Below the pieces are notes generated by a model that saw nothing but the letters and a program-made list of their open reading frames with translations, did no database searches and was not told the origin of the DNA. This document shows, piece after piece, positions 25,053 through 33,690 of a stretch of 64,000 nt of DNA. The translations under genes were made by a program, and so were the position numbers. Numbering within the stretch: position 1 is the stretch's first letter; each line of letters begins with the position of its first letter. This DNA comes from Microtetraspora niveoalba (GTDB lineage: Bacteria; Actinomycetota; Actinomycetes; Streptosporangiales; Streptosporangiaceae): the NCBI RefSeq assembly GCF_001570405.1, contig NZ_BBYM01000009.1, positions 1 to 64,000 of the forward strand. The letters are read 5' to 3'.

Positions 25053-26738
25053 TCAGGCGTCGGGATCCCGCTCCGGGCGGTCGGCCCCGGCGCGGGCGCG
25101 CGCCTCGGCCGGGCCGTCCGCCTCCAGGGCGGCCCGCGCGGCCTCCTCGCACTCGGCCAGGGTACGCGCGGCGAGGGCCTCCCGTACGGCGGGGACGCTC
25201 GGGCCGGACATGGACAGGCTGGTGACGCCCAGCCCGGCCAGCACCGGGGCCAGCAGCGGGTCCGCCGCCGCCTCGCCGCACACGCCGACCGGTTTGCCCG
25301 CCCGCCTGCCCGCCGCCCCGCACTCGGCGACCAGCCGCAGCAGCGCGGGCTGCCACGGGTCGAGCAGGTCGGCAAGCTCGCCGTGCTGCCGGTCGGCCGC
25401 GCAGGTGTACTGGCTCAGGTCGTTGGTGCCGACGCTGAGGAAGTCCAGCTCGGCGAGGAGGCGGGACGCCTGGAGCGCGGCGGCGGGCACCTCCACCATC
25501 GCGCCCACGTGGGCGATGCCCCGGGCCCTGGCCCGGCGGGCGAAGTCCGCCGCCTCGGCCACCGTCGTCACCATCGGCGCCATCACCCACGGGCGCACCC
25601 CGGTCGCCCGCGCCGCGGCGGCGACGGCGTCGAGCTGCGCGTCGAGCACGTCCGGCCGGGCCCGGGCCACCCGCAACCCGCGCACGCCGAGCGCCGGGTT
25701 GGTCTCCTCGGGCAGTCCGAGGAACGGCAGCGGCTTGTCCGTGCCCGCGTCCAGCGTGCGCACCACCACCCGGTCGCCGGGGAGCGCCCGGAAGACCGCC
25801 TCGTACGCGGCGACCTGCTCGTCCATGTCCGGGGCGGTGCGCCGGTCGAGGAAGAGGACCTCGGTGCGGAACAACCCGACGCCCTCCGCGGACACCTCCG
25901 CGTCCAGGTCGGCCGCCGAGCCGATGTTGAGCAGCAGCTTCACCGGATGCCCGTCGGCGGTGCGGCCGGGTCCCGTGCTCGCCCGGAGCCGGCTCCGCCG
26001 CGCGGCCTCCCGCCGCCGGACCTCGGCCGCCTCGGCGTCGCCGACGCCGGTGCGCACCTCGCCGAGCGCGCCGTCGACGGTGACCGGCGTCCCGTCGCGC
26101 AGCTCCCGCGCGCCCCGGCAGGCGACCACGGCGGGCACGCCCCGCGCGCGGGCGAGGATGGCCGTGTGGCTGGTGGGCCCGCCCCTCTCCGTGATCACCG
26201 CGAGCACGGTCGCCGGGTCGAGCGTGACGGTGTCGGCGGGCGAGAGGTCCTCGGCCACGAGGACGTACGGGTGCCCCGGGTCGGGGATCGCGGACATCGG
26301 CACGTCCAGCGCGGCGGCGACGGCGCGGTTCGCGATGTCAGCCAGGTCGGCCGCCCGTTCGGCGAAGTGGCCGCCCGCCGCCAGGAGCGCGTCGCGGTGG
26401 TGGTCGCAGGCGGCGGTGACGGCGTCCAGCGCGTGCATGCCGTCCCGGACGTTCTCCCGCACGGCCTCCTGGAGGAGGGGGTCGGCGGCGATGAGGGACT
26501 GCGCCTCGAGGATCGCCCTGGCCTCGGGCTCGGCGGCCTTCTCCGCGAGCGCCGCGAGGCCGAGGGAGGCGGCCAGCAGCGCGCGTACTGCGGTGTCGGC
26601 CTCCTCTGCGGGGCTCGCCGCGGTCCAGGGGCGGCCGCGCAGGTGGGACGGGTCCTCCATCCGGCACACCGGGCCCGCGGCCAGCCCGGGGCTGACCCCG
26701 AGCCCGCGCAGCGTCGCGCCGGCGGCGCTCTCACTCAT
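25053..26738 (-). CDS. ptsI: PTS enzyme I (phosphoenolpyruvate-protein phosphotransferase)
   Basis: A full-length 561-residue EI. The phosphorylated His191 is in GGPTSHTAILARARGVPAVV; the PEP-binding barrel carries LFRTEVLFLDR, MVEVPAAAL, LSVGTNDLSQYTCAADR and the catalytic VCGEAAADP. It moves phosphate from PEP to HPr. It overlaps the HPr gene by 8 bp. Having general PTS genes inside a sugar-specific operon suggests that the phosphorelay is induced with the substrate. Confidence 0.93.
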   Translation of the reverse strand: MSESAAGATLRGLGVSPGLAAGPVCRMEDPSHLRGRPWTAASPAEEADTAVRALLAASLGLAALAEKAAEPEARAILEAQSLIAADPLLQEAVRENVRDGMHALDAVTAACDHHRDALLAAGGHFAERAADLADIANRAVAAALDVPMSAIPDPGHPYVLVAEDLSPADTVTLDPATVLAVITERGGPTSHTAILARARGVPAVVACRGARELRDGTPVTVDGALGEVRTGVGDAEAAEVRRREAARRSRLRASTGPGRTADGHPVKLLLNIGSAADLDAEVSAEGVGLFRTEVLFLDRRTAPDMDEQVAAYEAVFRALPGDRVVVRTLDAGTDKPLPFLGLPEETNPALGVRGLRVARARPDVLDAQLDAVAAAARATGVRPWVMAPMVTTVAEAADFARRARARGIAHVGAMVEVPAAALQASRLLAELDFLSVGTNDLSQYTCAADRQHGELADLLDPWQPALLRLVAECGAAGRRAGKPVGVCGEAAADPLLAPVLAGLGVTSLSMSGPSVPAVREALAARTLAECEEAARAALEADGPAEARARAGADRPERDPDA

Positions 26739-27015
26739 GGACGTTCTCCTCCGCGTCGAGGTCGCGGGAGAGCAGGGCGGCGAGGGAGTCGAGCGCGGCG
26801 TCCGCGTCCGGGCCGTCGGCGTCGAGGGTGACCTCGGTGCCGTGGACGGCGCCGAGGGCCAGTACGGCGAGGATGCTGTGCGCCGGGACGGGCTTCCCGT
26901 CGCCGACCCGGATGCGGACGGGGGTTCCCTGCCGGGCCGCCGCCTCGACGAAGATCTTGGCCGGCCGGGCGTGCAGACCGGCGCGGGAGGCGATGACCAC
27001 TGTCCTCTCCGGCAT
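26731..27015 (-). CDS. ptsH: HPr phosphocarrier protein
   Basis: A 94-residue HPr. The phospho-His15 motif is RAGLHARPAKIF and the regulatory-site region is VPAHSILAVLALGA. It accepts phosphate from EI and gives it to the IIA protein. It lies between the dehydrogenase and EI genes; a GAAAGG ribosome-binding site precedes the ATG. Confidence 0.92.
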   Translation of the reverse strand: MPERTVVIASRAGLHARPAKIFVEAAARQGTPVRIRVGDGKPVPAHSILAVLALGAVHGTEVTLDADGPDADAALDSLAALLSRDLDAEENVHE

Positions 27016-27051
27016 CGTCGTGGACCTTTCTCTGAGGGTGGGGGTGAGGGG

Positions 27052-28080
27052 TCAGGGTTCGACGGTGACCTTGACGGCGGCGCCGCGGATGACGGTGTCG
27101 ATCCCGTCGAGGACGCCGGAGAGCGGCAGCCGGTGGGTGATCAGGTCGGCGACCGGGACGGAGCCGCTCGCGATCAGCTCCAGCGCCCGCGCGTTGTGGG
27201 CGGGGCTCGACCCGTTCGCGCCGACGATCGTCAGCTCCCGGTAGTGGACGAGGTTGGAGTCGCAGCGGATGATCGGATCGTCCTTGGGCAGGCCGCCGAA
27301 GAAGCTGATCCGCCCCTGCCGCGACGCGACCCGCAGCGCCAGCTCCTGGGCGGCCCCGGACGCCGCGGCGGTGACGACCACATCCACGCCCCGGCCGTCG
27401 GTCAGCTTGAGCACCTCGTCGGCGATGTCCCCGCCCAGGAGGGCCGCGTCCGGCCGCACGCGGTCGGCGGCGAGCGCGAGCCGGTCGGGGTTGAGGTCGG
27501 CGAGGAACACCCGGGCGGCGCCCCTGGCGCGGGCCAGCCGCACGTGCAGGCAGCCGATCGGGCCGGAGCCGATGACGAGCACGTCGTCGCCGTCGCCGAC
27601 CCGGGCCAGCTCCTGGCCGTTGAGCACGCAGGCGAGCGGCTCGGCCACCGACGCCTCGGCGAAGCTCACGCCGTCGGGGACACGGTTGAGACCGCCGACC
27701 GCGAGGACCTTGGCCGGGACGACCATGTACTCGGCGAAGCCGCCGTCGTAGTGGTACCCCATCGACTCCTGGTTCGGGCAGACCGTCATCCGGCCGCGGC
27801 GGCACTCCCCGCAAGTTCCGCAGGGGATCGCGGCGATCACCTGGACGCGGTCGCCGGGCGCCCAGCCGGGCACGTCGGTCTCGACGACCTCGCCGGCGAT
27901 CTCGTGGCCCATCACCCGGGGCGGTCTGATGTGGTGGTGGCCGTGCCTGAGGATCTTCGCGTCCGTGCCGCAGGTGGAGCAGGCGCGTACCCGGATCTTG
28001 ACCTCGCCCGGCCCGGCGGCCGGCTCGGGCGCGTCCTCGATCCGGATGTCGCCGGGCGCGTGGAATCGGGCGACCTTCAC
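27052..28080 (-). CDS. Zinc-dependent polyol (or polyol-phosphate) dehydrogenase
   Basis: A 342-residue medium-chain dehydrogenase. Catalytic zinc ligands are in ACSTCGTDAK and MGHEIAGEV; the structural zinc site is CGTCGECRRGRMTVC; the NAD-binding loop is VIGSGPIGCLHVRLA. The GTG start overlaps the IIA stop (GTGA). In a PTS operon it most likely oxidises the imported sugar-alcohol phosphate to a ketose phosphate, as galactitol-1-phosphate dehydrogenase does. The exact substrate is inferred. Confidence 0.85.
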   Translation of the reverse strand: MKVARFHAPGDIRIEDAPEPAAGPGEVKIRVRACSTCGTDAKILRHGHHHIRPPRVMGHEIAGEVVETDVPGWAPGDRVQVIAAIPCGTCGECRRGRMTVCPNQESMGYHYDGGFAEYMVVPAKVLAVGGLNRVPDGVSFAEASVAEPLACVLNGQELARVGDGDDVLVIGSGPIGCLHVRLARARGAARVFLADLNPDRLALAADRVRPDAALLGGDIADEVLKLTDGRGVDVVVTAAASGAAQELALRVASRQGRISFFGGLPKDDPIIRCDSNLVHYRELTIVGANGSSPAHNARALELIASGSVPVADLITHRLPLSGVLDGIDTVIRGAAVKVTVEP

Positions 28081-28544
28081 GTGATCTCCTCTTCGGTGGG
28101 TTGTCCGTCGGGTCGCAGCAGGTGGACGACCTCCTCGACCCGGGTCGCCTGCCGCAGGGCGTGTACGCGGTCCGGGTCGAGCAGGATCTCGGCCAGCTCG
28201 GCGAGCAGCCGTACGTGCCCGTCGCCCCGCGCGGCGATGCCGACGCAGACGGTGACCCGCTCGCCGTCCCAGTCGACGCCGCCGGGGAAGCGCAGGACGC
28301 AGATCGCGTCGTGGTGGACCGCGTCCTTGGCGGCGAGGGTGCCGTGCGGGATGGCCACCCCCTCGCCCACGTAGGTGGAGATCGAGCGCTCCCGCTCGAT
28401 CATGCTCTCGACGTACGGCTCCCCGGCCGCGCCGACGGCGACGAGGGCCCGGCCGCACTGGCGGATCGCGTCGTCGCGGTCCGCCGCCGAGGCGTCGAGC
28501 AGTACGGCGCGCGGGTCGAGAGGGAGCGGCGCCGGGTCAGCCAT
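28077..28544 (-). CDS. PTS IIA component, fructose/mannitol type
   Basis: A 155-residue EIIA of the PTS_EIIA_2 fold with the phospho-His67 motif GVAIPHGTLAAKDAVHHDAI and conserved EREREISTYVGE-like segment (RERSISTYVGEGV). It carries phosphate from HPr to the IIB protein. It overlaps the IIB gene by 8 bp and the dehydrogenase gene by 4 bp. Confidence 0.92.
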   Translation of the reverse strand: MADPAPLPLDPRAVLLDASAADRDDAIRQCGRALVAVGAAGEPYVESMIERERSISTYVGEGVAIPHGTLAAKDAVHHDAICVLRFPGGVDWDGERVTVCVGIAARGDGHVRLLAELAEILLDPDRVHALRQATRVEEVVHLLRPDGQPTEEEIT

Positions 28545-28845
28545 GCACGGTCCCGCCGTTCTTGATGGCGGTGACGAGCGTGGTGACCGCCGGGTCCCCG
28601 ATGAAGATCGTGATGGGGACGAGGACGGTGCCCGGCGCGGTCTTTCTGGCCCGGTCGGCGAGCCCGGAGTGGCAGACCACCACGTCGGCGTCGGCGGGGA
28701 TCGAGTTGACCGGGGTGTGCTCGACCTCGATCCCGAGGCCCTTGAGTTGCTTGCGGAGCTGGCTCGCCAGCATCACGCTGCTGCCCATCCCCGCGTCGCA
28801 GGCGACGACGATCTTGCGGATGTCGGTGCTCTGGATGTCGGCCAT
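28537..28845 (-). CDS. PTS IIB component, mannitol type
   Basis: A 102-residue IIB domain encoded as a separate gene. The phospho-Cys16 loop CDAGMGSSVMLASQLRK is diagnostic of mannitol-type IIB. It lies 4 bp after IIC. In MtlA of enteric bacteria the same domains are fused into one protein; here they are split. Confidence 0.9.
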   Translation of the reverse strand: MADIQSTDIRKIVVACDAGMGSSVMLASQLRKQLKGLGIEVEHTPVNSIPADADVVVCHSGLADRARKTAPGTVLVPITIFIGDPAVTTLVTAIKNGGTVHG

Positions 28846-28849
28846 GTCG

Positions 28850-29956
28850 TCATGCCTCCTGGGGGGCGGGGGTGGTCTCGGGCTCGGAGGTGGGGGCCGG
28901 GGTCTCCTCGCCGGTCTTCCGGCCGAAACCGAGCAGCGCGGCGGCGACGGCGAAGGAGATCCCGGCCGCGACGACGATGCCCGCGAGCACGCCGAACCAG
29001 CCGCCCTTGGGCGTCACCGCGAGGTAGGCGAAGATGCTGCCGGGCGACGGGGTGGCCACCAGGCCGGCGCCGGTGACGATGAAGGTGAAGACTCCGGCCG
29101 CGCCGCCGGCGATGACCGCGAGGATCAGCCGCGGCTTCATCAGCACGTACGGGAAGTAGATCTCGTGGATGCCGCCGAAGAACTGGATGATCATCGCGGC
29201 GGGGGTGGACGGCCGCAGCGAGCGCGGCCCGAAGAACAGGTACGCGAGGAGCAGCCCGAGACCGGGACCCGGGTTGGACTCCAGCATGAACAGGATCGAC
29301 TTGCCGTCCCTGACCGCCTCCGCCACGCCGAGCGGCCCGAGGACGCCGTGGTTGATGGCGTTGTTGAGGAACAGCACCTTGGCGGGCTCGATGAGGATCG
29401 AGGCGAGCGGCAGCAGGTTCGCGTTCACCAGCCACTCGACCGCGTCGCCCGCCGCCTCGGTGACCACCTGGACGATCGGCCCGATGCCCCACATGCCGAG
29501 CAGGGCCATCCCCGCGCCCGCGATGCCGGCGGTGAAGTTGTCCACCAGCATCTCGAAACCGGCGCGGGTGCGCTGCTGGACGACGCCGTCCACCAGCTTG
29601 ATCACGAAGGCGGCCAGCGGGCCGATGATCATCGCGCCGAGGAACATGGGGATGTCGGCGCCGACGACGACGCCCATGGTGGCCACCGCGCCGACGACCG
29701 CGCCGCGCTGGCCGTGGACCATCCTGCCCCCGGTGTAGCCGATGAGCACCGGCAGCAGGACCTTGATGATCGGATCGACGAGCTTGGCGAAGTCCTCGTT
29801 GGGCAGCCATCCGACGGGGATGAACAGCGCGGTGATCAGGCCCCAGGCGATGAACGCGCCGATGTTCGGCATGATCATCGCGGCCAGGTGGCCTCCGACG
29901 CGTTGGATGGTGGCCTTCAACCCGGTTCCGTAGACCGCGGGGGTGTATTCGGTCAT
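28850..29956 (-). CDS. PTS IIC membrane component, mannitol type
   Basis: A 368-residue permease with about eight hydrophobic segments. MtlA-type signatures are MIMPNIGAFIAWGLITALFIP, NNAINHGVLGPLG and FFGGIHEIYFPYVLMKP. The C-terminal tail is Pro/Thr/Glu-rich. It transports and presents a polyol for phosphorylation by IIB. AAGGAG precedes the ATG at 29956. Confidence 0.92.
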   Translation of the reverse strand: MTEYTPAVYGTGLKATIQRVGGHLAAMIMPNIGAFIAWGLITALFIPVGWLPNEDFAKLVDPIIKVLLPVLIGYTGGRMVHGQRGAVVGAVATMGVVVGADIPMFLGAMIIGPLAAFVIKLVDGVVQQRTRAGFEMLVDNFTAGIAGAGMALLGMWGIGPIVQVVTEAAGDAVEWLVNANLLPLASILIEPAKVLFLNNAINHGVLGPLGVAEAVRDGKSILFMLESNPGPGLGLLLAYLFFGPRSLRPSTPAAMIIQFFGGIHEIYFPYVLMKPRLILAVIAGGAAGVFTFIVTGAGLVATPSPGSIFAYLAVTPKGGWFGVLAGIVVAAGISFAVAAALLGFGRKTGEETPAPTSEPETTPAPQEA

Positions 29957-30006
29957 TGGGGGTGCTCCTTCCGATGGGGGGTGAAGGTGCCGCGTGCGGG
30001 CCGGCC

Positions 30007-30948
30007 TCAGTGCCCCGGCCGCAGCGGTCGTCTCGGGTCGGGCGGGCCGACGCGTACGAGATCGCGCCGGATGTCCGCGGGGCCGGGCATGCGGCTGCCC
30101 GGCATCGCGACGGCGGCCGTCCCCCAGGCCAGCGCCTCGACCAGCGCCCGCTCGCCCCGCGCCCCCGCCGCGAGGAAGCCGGCCAGCATGGCGTCGCCCG
30201 CGCCGACCGTGCTGCGGGGCTCGGCCACCGGGCACTCGCCGTGCCAGATCCGGCCGTCCTGCAGGAGGAGCGCCCCGTCCGCTCCGATGCTGGCCAGGAC
30301 CGTGCCGGCGCCCATCGCGCGCAGCTTCTCCGCCGCGTCGATCGCGTCGCCGAGGCGGCCGATGGCGGTGCCGGTCGCCTCGGCGAGCTCCTCCCGGTTC
30401 GGCTTGACGAGGGCCGGGCCGGCCGCGGCGGCGGCGGGCAGCGCCGGTCCGCTCGTGTCGACGGCCACGTTGATGCCGGCGCCCGCGAACCTGCGGCACA
30501 ACCCGGCGTAGACACCCGCGGGCAGGCCCGGGGGCAGGCTGCCGGACGTGACCACCCAGTCCGCGTCGTGCGCCGCGCCGAGGACCGCCTCGGCCACCGT
30601 CTCCAGCTCGGCCGCGGACAGCGGCGTGCCCGGCTCGTTCACCTTCGTGCTGGTGCCGTCGGGTTCGGCGAGCGTCACGTTGGACCGGGTCGTGCCCGCG
30701 ATCGGGACCGTGACCATGTCGATGCCCTCGGCCGACAGCAGGTCCACGAGCCGGCGCCCCTCGTGCCCGCCGTACGGGACGACCGCGCGGGACCTGATCC
30801 GGTTGGCGAGCAGGGCGCGGGACACGTTGACGCCCTTGCCGCCGGGGTCGAGCCGCGCGGTCGCCGCCCGGATGACGGCCCCCCGCGCGAGCGCCGCGAT
30901 CTCGATCGTGCGGTCCAGGCTGGGGTTGAGGGTCAGCGTAAGGATCAC
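30007..30948 (-). CDS. PfkB-family hexose-phosphate kinase (1-phosphofructokinase/tagatose-6-P kinase type)
   Basis: A 313-residue kinase of the FruK/LacC branch: LTLNPSLDRTIEI at the N-terminus, substrate motif LDPGGKGVNVSRAL, and PfkB signature 2 STVGAGDAMLAGF with the catalytic Asp. It should phosphorylate a ketose phosphate to a bisphosphate. The GTG start overlaps the DeoR stop (GTGA). Together with the zinc dehydrogenase it hints at a route through a ketose phosphate that is not simply fructose-6-phosphate. Confidence 0.88.
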   Translation of the reverse strand: MILTLTLNPSLDRTIEIAALARGAVIRAATARLDPGGKGVNVSRALLANRIRSRAVVPYGGHEGRRLVDLLSAEGIDMVTVPIAGTTRSNVTLAEPDGTSTKVNEPGTPLSAAELETVAEAVLGAAHDADWVVTSGSLPPGLPAGVYAGLCRRFAGAGINVAVDTSGPALPAAAAAGPALVKPNREELAEATGTAIGRLGDAIDAAEKLRAMGAGTVLASIGADGALLLQDGRIWHGECPVAEPRSTVGAGDAMLAGFLAAGARGERALVEALAWGTAAVAMPGSRMPGPADIRRDLVRVGPPDPRRPLRPGH

Positions 30949-31706
30949 GCGCGCACCACCTCGGGCCCGGCGGCGGAGATCTCGGCGGCCAGCGCCGGAT
31001 CGAGTCCGTCGTCGCTGATCACCATGTCGATGTCGGACAGCGTGGCGAACCGGGTGAGGTAGACCCCGGAGAACTTCGTGTGGTCGGCCAGCAGCACGCT
31101 GCGCTCCGCCGCGCCGATCATGGCCCGCTTGATCGCAGCCTCGGCCGGGTCGGGCGTGGTCAGGCCCCTGGCGACCGAGCAGCCGTTCGCGCCCATGAAC
31201 GCCACGTCCACGTGCAGGTCGGCGAGCGGGCGCAGCGCCCAGTCGTCCACCGTGGCGAGCGTACGGCCGCGCACCCGGCCACCGAGCATGATCACACTGA
31301 GGTTGGCCCGGGTCGCGAGCATCGTCGCGAGCGGCGGCGAGTTGACGATGACGGTCAGCTCGCGGTCGGCGGGGAGCGCCCGCGCCAGGCGGCCGGTCGT
31401 CGAGCCCGCATCGACGATCACCGCGCCGTCGTCGGGAAGCTCGGCGAGCGCGGCCTTGGCGATGCGCTCCTTCTCCTCGGTCATCACCTCGTCCCTGGCG
31501 GCGAGCGCCGGCTCGAAGCCCAGGCGCTCGACCGGGATGGCGCCGCCGTGCACGCGTCGCAGCACGCCGGCCCGTTCCAGGACGGTCAGGTCGCGGCGGA
31601 TGGTCTCGGTGGTGACGGCGAACTCCTCCGCCAGCGTCACCACGTCCACCCGGCCGATGGACCGCGCACGGCGCAGGATCTCCTGCTGCCGCTCCTCGGC
31701 GTACAT
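30945..31706 (-). CDS. DeoR-family regulator of the PTS operon
   Basis: A 253-residue DeoR repressor: helix-turn-helix VTLAEEFAVTTETIRRDLTVLERAGVLRRVHGGA and a sugar-phosphate-sensing domain (VIVDAGSTTGRLA, FMGANGCSVARGLTTPDPAEAAIKRAM). It is the first gene of the operon, so it is autoregulated. A pair of GTTTCG repeats upstream is the best operator candidate. The inducer is probably a phosphorylated pathway intermediate. Confidence 0.9.
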   Translation of the reverse strand: MYAEERQQEILRRARSIGRVDVVTLAEEFAVTTETIRRDLTVLERAGVLRRVHGGAIPVERLGFEPALAARDEVMTEEKERIAKAALAELPDDGAVIVDAGSTTGRLARALPADRELTVIVNSPPLATMLATRANLSVIMLGGRVRGRTLATVDDWALRPLADLHVDVAFMGANGCSVARGLTTPDPAEAAIKRAMIGAAERSVLLADHTKFSGVYLTRFATLSDIDMVISDDGLDPALAAEISAAGPEVVRA

Positions 31707-31723
31707 GATGTTGATTCACCGCC

Positions 31724-31740
31724 GTTTCGATGTTGTTTCG
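31724..31740. promoter_or_regulatory. Candidate DeoR operator
   Basis: GTTTCGATGTTGTTTCG contains two direct GTTTCG elements 11 bp apart, about one helical turn, 18 bp before the deoR start in an AT-rich stretch. DeoR proteins commonly bind such spaced direct repeats. Confidence 0.5.
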
Positions 31741-31877
31741 TCTGTATTTATCCCTCCAAGATGTGGAAGTCAATGGGGTTGGGGGGAAATCGCCTCACAC
31801 GAGTCCGCGTTGCGCCGACCGGGTGACACCCGGGAAAACCGGACGAACACCACATCGCCTCGCTAGACTTGCCGCCC

Positions 31878-32384
31878 ATGATCACGCCCGGTGCGCCGCC
31901 CGTGCCGCCCGCCGAGCAGGCGCCCTCCGACCCGCCCGTGCCGCCCGCCGCCGCGCTCTCCGGCGGGGGCCGCGCGGTACGGCTCGTCGCGGCGGCCCTG
32001 TGCGCGGCGCTTCTCGTCGTCGGCACGTTCTGGGGAGACGACGACGCCTTCCCGTTCGGCCCGTTCCGGATGTACTCCACCAGCACCCCGCCCAACGGGA
32101 ACATCCACGTGATGGTCCTCAAGGCGCGGATGCCCGACGGGAGCTGGCGCGAGGTCCCCCTCGAATCGGTCGTGGTCGGGGTGAACCGCGCCGAGGTCGA
32201 GGGCCGGATCCCGAGCTTCCAGGCGCAGCCGGAGCTGGTCGGCCGGCTGGTCGAGGCGCACGACAAGCTCCGGCCCGCCGAGCCCCGCTGGACCGGCGCC
32301 CGCCTGGTCATGCGATATCTCAAGCTGCGCGAGCGCAGGTTCGTCGGAACCGAGGAGAAGGTGGTGGCCGAGTGGCTGCGCTAG
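31878..32384 (+). CDS. Membrane-anchored protein paired with HTTM protein
   Basis: A 168-residue protein with a Pro-rich cytoplasmic N-terminus, one membrane segment (LVAAALCAALLVVGTFW) and an extracytoplasmic domain beginning FPFGPFRMYST. The FGPFRMYS motif is typical of the small partners of HTTM proteins. Its end overlaps the HTTM gene start by 13 bp. Function is unknown; the pairing suggests a shared membrane reaction. Confidence 0.7.
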   Translation: MITPGAPPVPPAEQAPSDPPVPPAAALSGGGRAVRLVAAALCAALLVVGTFWGDDDAFPFGPFRMYSTSTPPNGNIHVMVLKARMPDGSWREVPLESVVVGVNRAEVEGRIPSFQAQPELVGRLVEAHDKLRPAEPRWTGARLVMRYLKLRERRFVGTEEKVVAEWLR

Positions 32385-33337
32385 CCCACGTCACGACCCG
32401 CTGGTTCTTCGGCCCGGTGCCCCTGGCGCGGGTGGCGGTCTTCCGGATCGCCGCGTACCTGTTCATCCCGCTCGACCTGCTGCTGCTGCGGCCGCTCGGC
32501 TCGCACCACGCGTCGGCGACCGCGCTCTACCGGCCGCTGATCGTCGCCGACCTGCTGCACCTGCCGCGGCCGACCCCCGGCCTCATCGCGGCGGTCACCT
32601 GGACGCTGGTCCCGCTCGCGGTCGTCGCCGCCGCCCTCGCGCCGTCCGGCCGGTGGCAGCGGACGCTCGGCGCCGCGATCTTCCTGCTGTACTTCGAGCA
32701 GCTCGTCATCAGCTTCTCCTTCGGGAAGGTCGACCACGACCGCATCGCGTACGTGGTGGCCCTCGCCGTGCTGCCGACCGTGGCGGGGGCGCGGCTGCGG
32801 GAACGCGGCCACGCCGAGTCGGCCGCGTGGGCGCTGCGCTGCGTCCAGATCGCCGTCATCGCGACGTACTTCCTGTCGGCCTTCGCCAAGCTGCGGTTCG
32901 GCGGCGTCGAGTGGGTGAACAGCGCGACGCTGGTGCGCGCGGTGATGCGCCGCGGCACCGGGTTCGGCCGGCTGCTGCTCGACTATCCGTGGCTCCTGCA
33001 CTGGTCCCAGTGGGGGATCATGCTGATGGAGCTGCTCTCGCCCGTGGTCCTGTTCCTGCGCGGCCGATGGCAGCGGCTCGCGGTCGGCGGGCTCGCCGGG
33101 TTCCACGTGGCCGTCTACGCCACCATCTCGATCATGTTCTGGCCGCACGTGTTGTGCCTGCTGCTCGCCTTCCTGCCCACGGAGCGGCTGGTGCGCTCAG
33201 CCGCCGCGCCGGTCGGCGGGCAGGACGCACATGGGGGTGCCGCCGGGGAGCCGGTGCCGGTTGGCGGCGATCAGCCGGTAGAGGCCGTGGGCGGCCCAGC
33301 GGAAGGGCGGGACGCGCAGGAGCAGCCCCAGCGGTGA
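32372..33337 (+). CDS. HTTM-domain membrane protein (vitamin K gamma-carboxylase-like)
   Basis: A 321-residue protein with many membrane segments and an HTTM fold (ARVAVFRIAAYLFIPLDLLL, ISFSFGKVDHDRIAYVVALAVLP, YFLSAFAKLRFGG..W). It resembles the membrane half of vitamin K-dependent gamma-carboxylases but lacks the lumenal domain. GTG 32372 has GAAGG upstream. Its last 45 residues are low complexity and overlap the opposite-strand DCC gene by 141 bp. Confidence 0.78.
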   Translation: MAALAHVTTRWFFGPVPLARVAVFRIAAYLFIPLDLLLLRPLGSHHASATALYRPLIVADLLHLPRPTPGLIAAVTWTLVPLAVVAAALAPSGRWQRTLGAAIFLLYFEQLVISFSFGKVDHDRIAYVVALAVLPTVAGARLRERGHAESAAWALRCVQIAVIATYFLSAFAKLRFGGVEWVNSATLVRAVMRRGTGFGRLLLDYPWLLHWSQWGIMLMELLSPVVLFLRGRWQRLAVGGLAGFHVAVYATISIMFWPHVLCLLLAFLPTERLVRSAAAPVGGQDAHGGAAGEPVPVGGDQPVEAVGGPAEGRDAQEQPQR

Positions 33338-33580
33338 CCAGGGCAGGCCCGCCGCGAGCAGGATCTTGGCGACCGCCTGCGCCCCGCCGAAGACGCGGCC
33401 CCGCGTGTCCACCCAGAGCAGCTCGTACTCGGCGCGCTCAGGGGTGGTGCCCAGCGCGGCGAGGTCGGTGAACTGCCAGGCCGCGACGTCGGCGGGGACG
33501 TCCATCCGCCGCTCGATGAAACCGGCGGCCGTGGTGCAGAAACCGCAGTCCCCGTCATAGATGATTAACGATCTCTCCAC
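33197..33580 (-). CDS. DCC-family thiol-disulfide oxidoreductase (DUF393)
   Basis: A 127-residue protein with the DCC motif IIYDGDCGFC (Cys12, Cys15) in a thioredoxin-like CxxC context, then YELLWVDTRGRVFGGAQAVAKIL and PPFRWAAHGLYRLIAANRHRL. DCC genes often accompany HTTM genes and may reduce or isomerise thiols for them. It converges on, and overlaps, the HTTM gene. Confidence 0.85.
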   Translation of the reverse strand: MERSLIIYDGDCGFCTTAAGFIERRMDVPADVAAWQFTDLAALGTTPERAEYELLWVDTRGRVFGGAQAVAKILLAAGLPWSPLGLLLRVPPFRWAAHGLYRLIAANRHRLPGGTPMCVLPADRRGG

Positions 33581-33690
33581 GGTTCCCCATCATGCCGCAG
33601 CGGGAGCGAGGGGCGCGCGGCCGGGCCCGTCCCCGCCTGGTCCACAGTGGAGGGAAGGGCACACGCGCCGAGTGGACCCGGAGGTTCTCG

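Noticed and set aside
24448-28374. Rightward 1308-residue frame opposite the PTS operon
   Set aside because: Antisense artefact: the opposite strand encodes EI, HPr, dehydrogenase and IIA with intact active sites.
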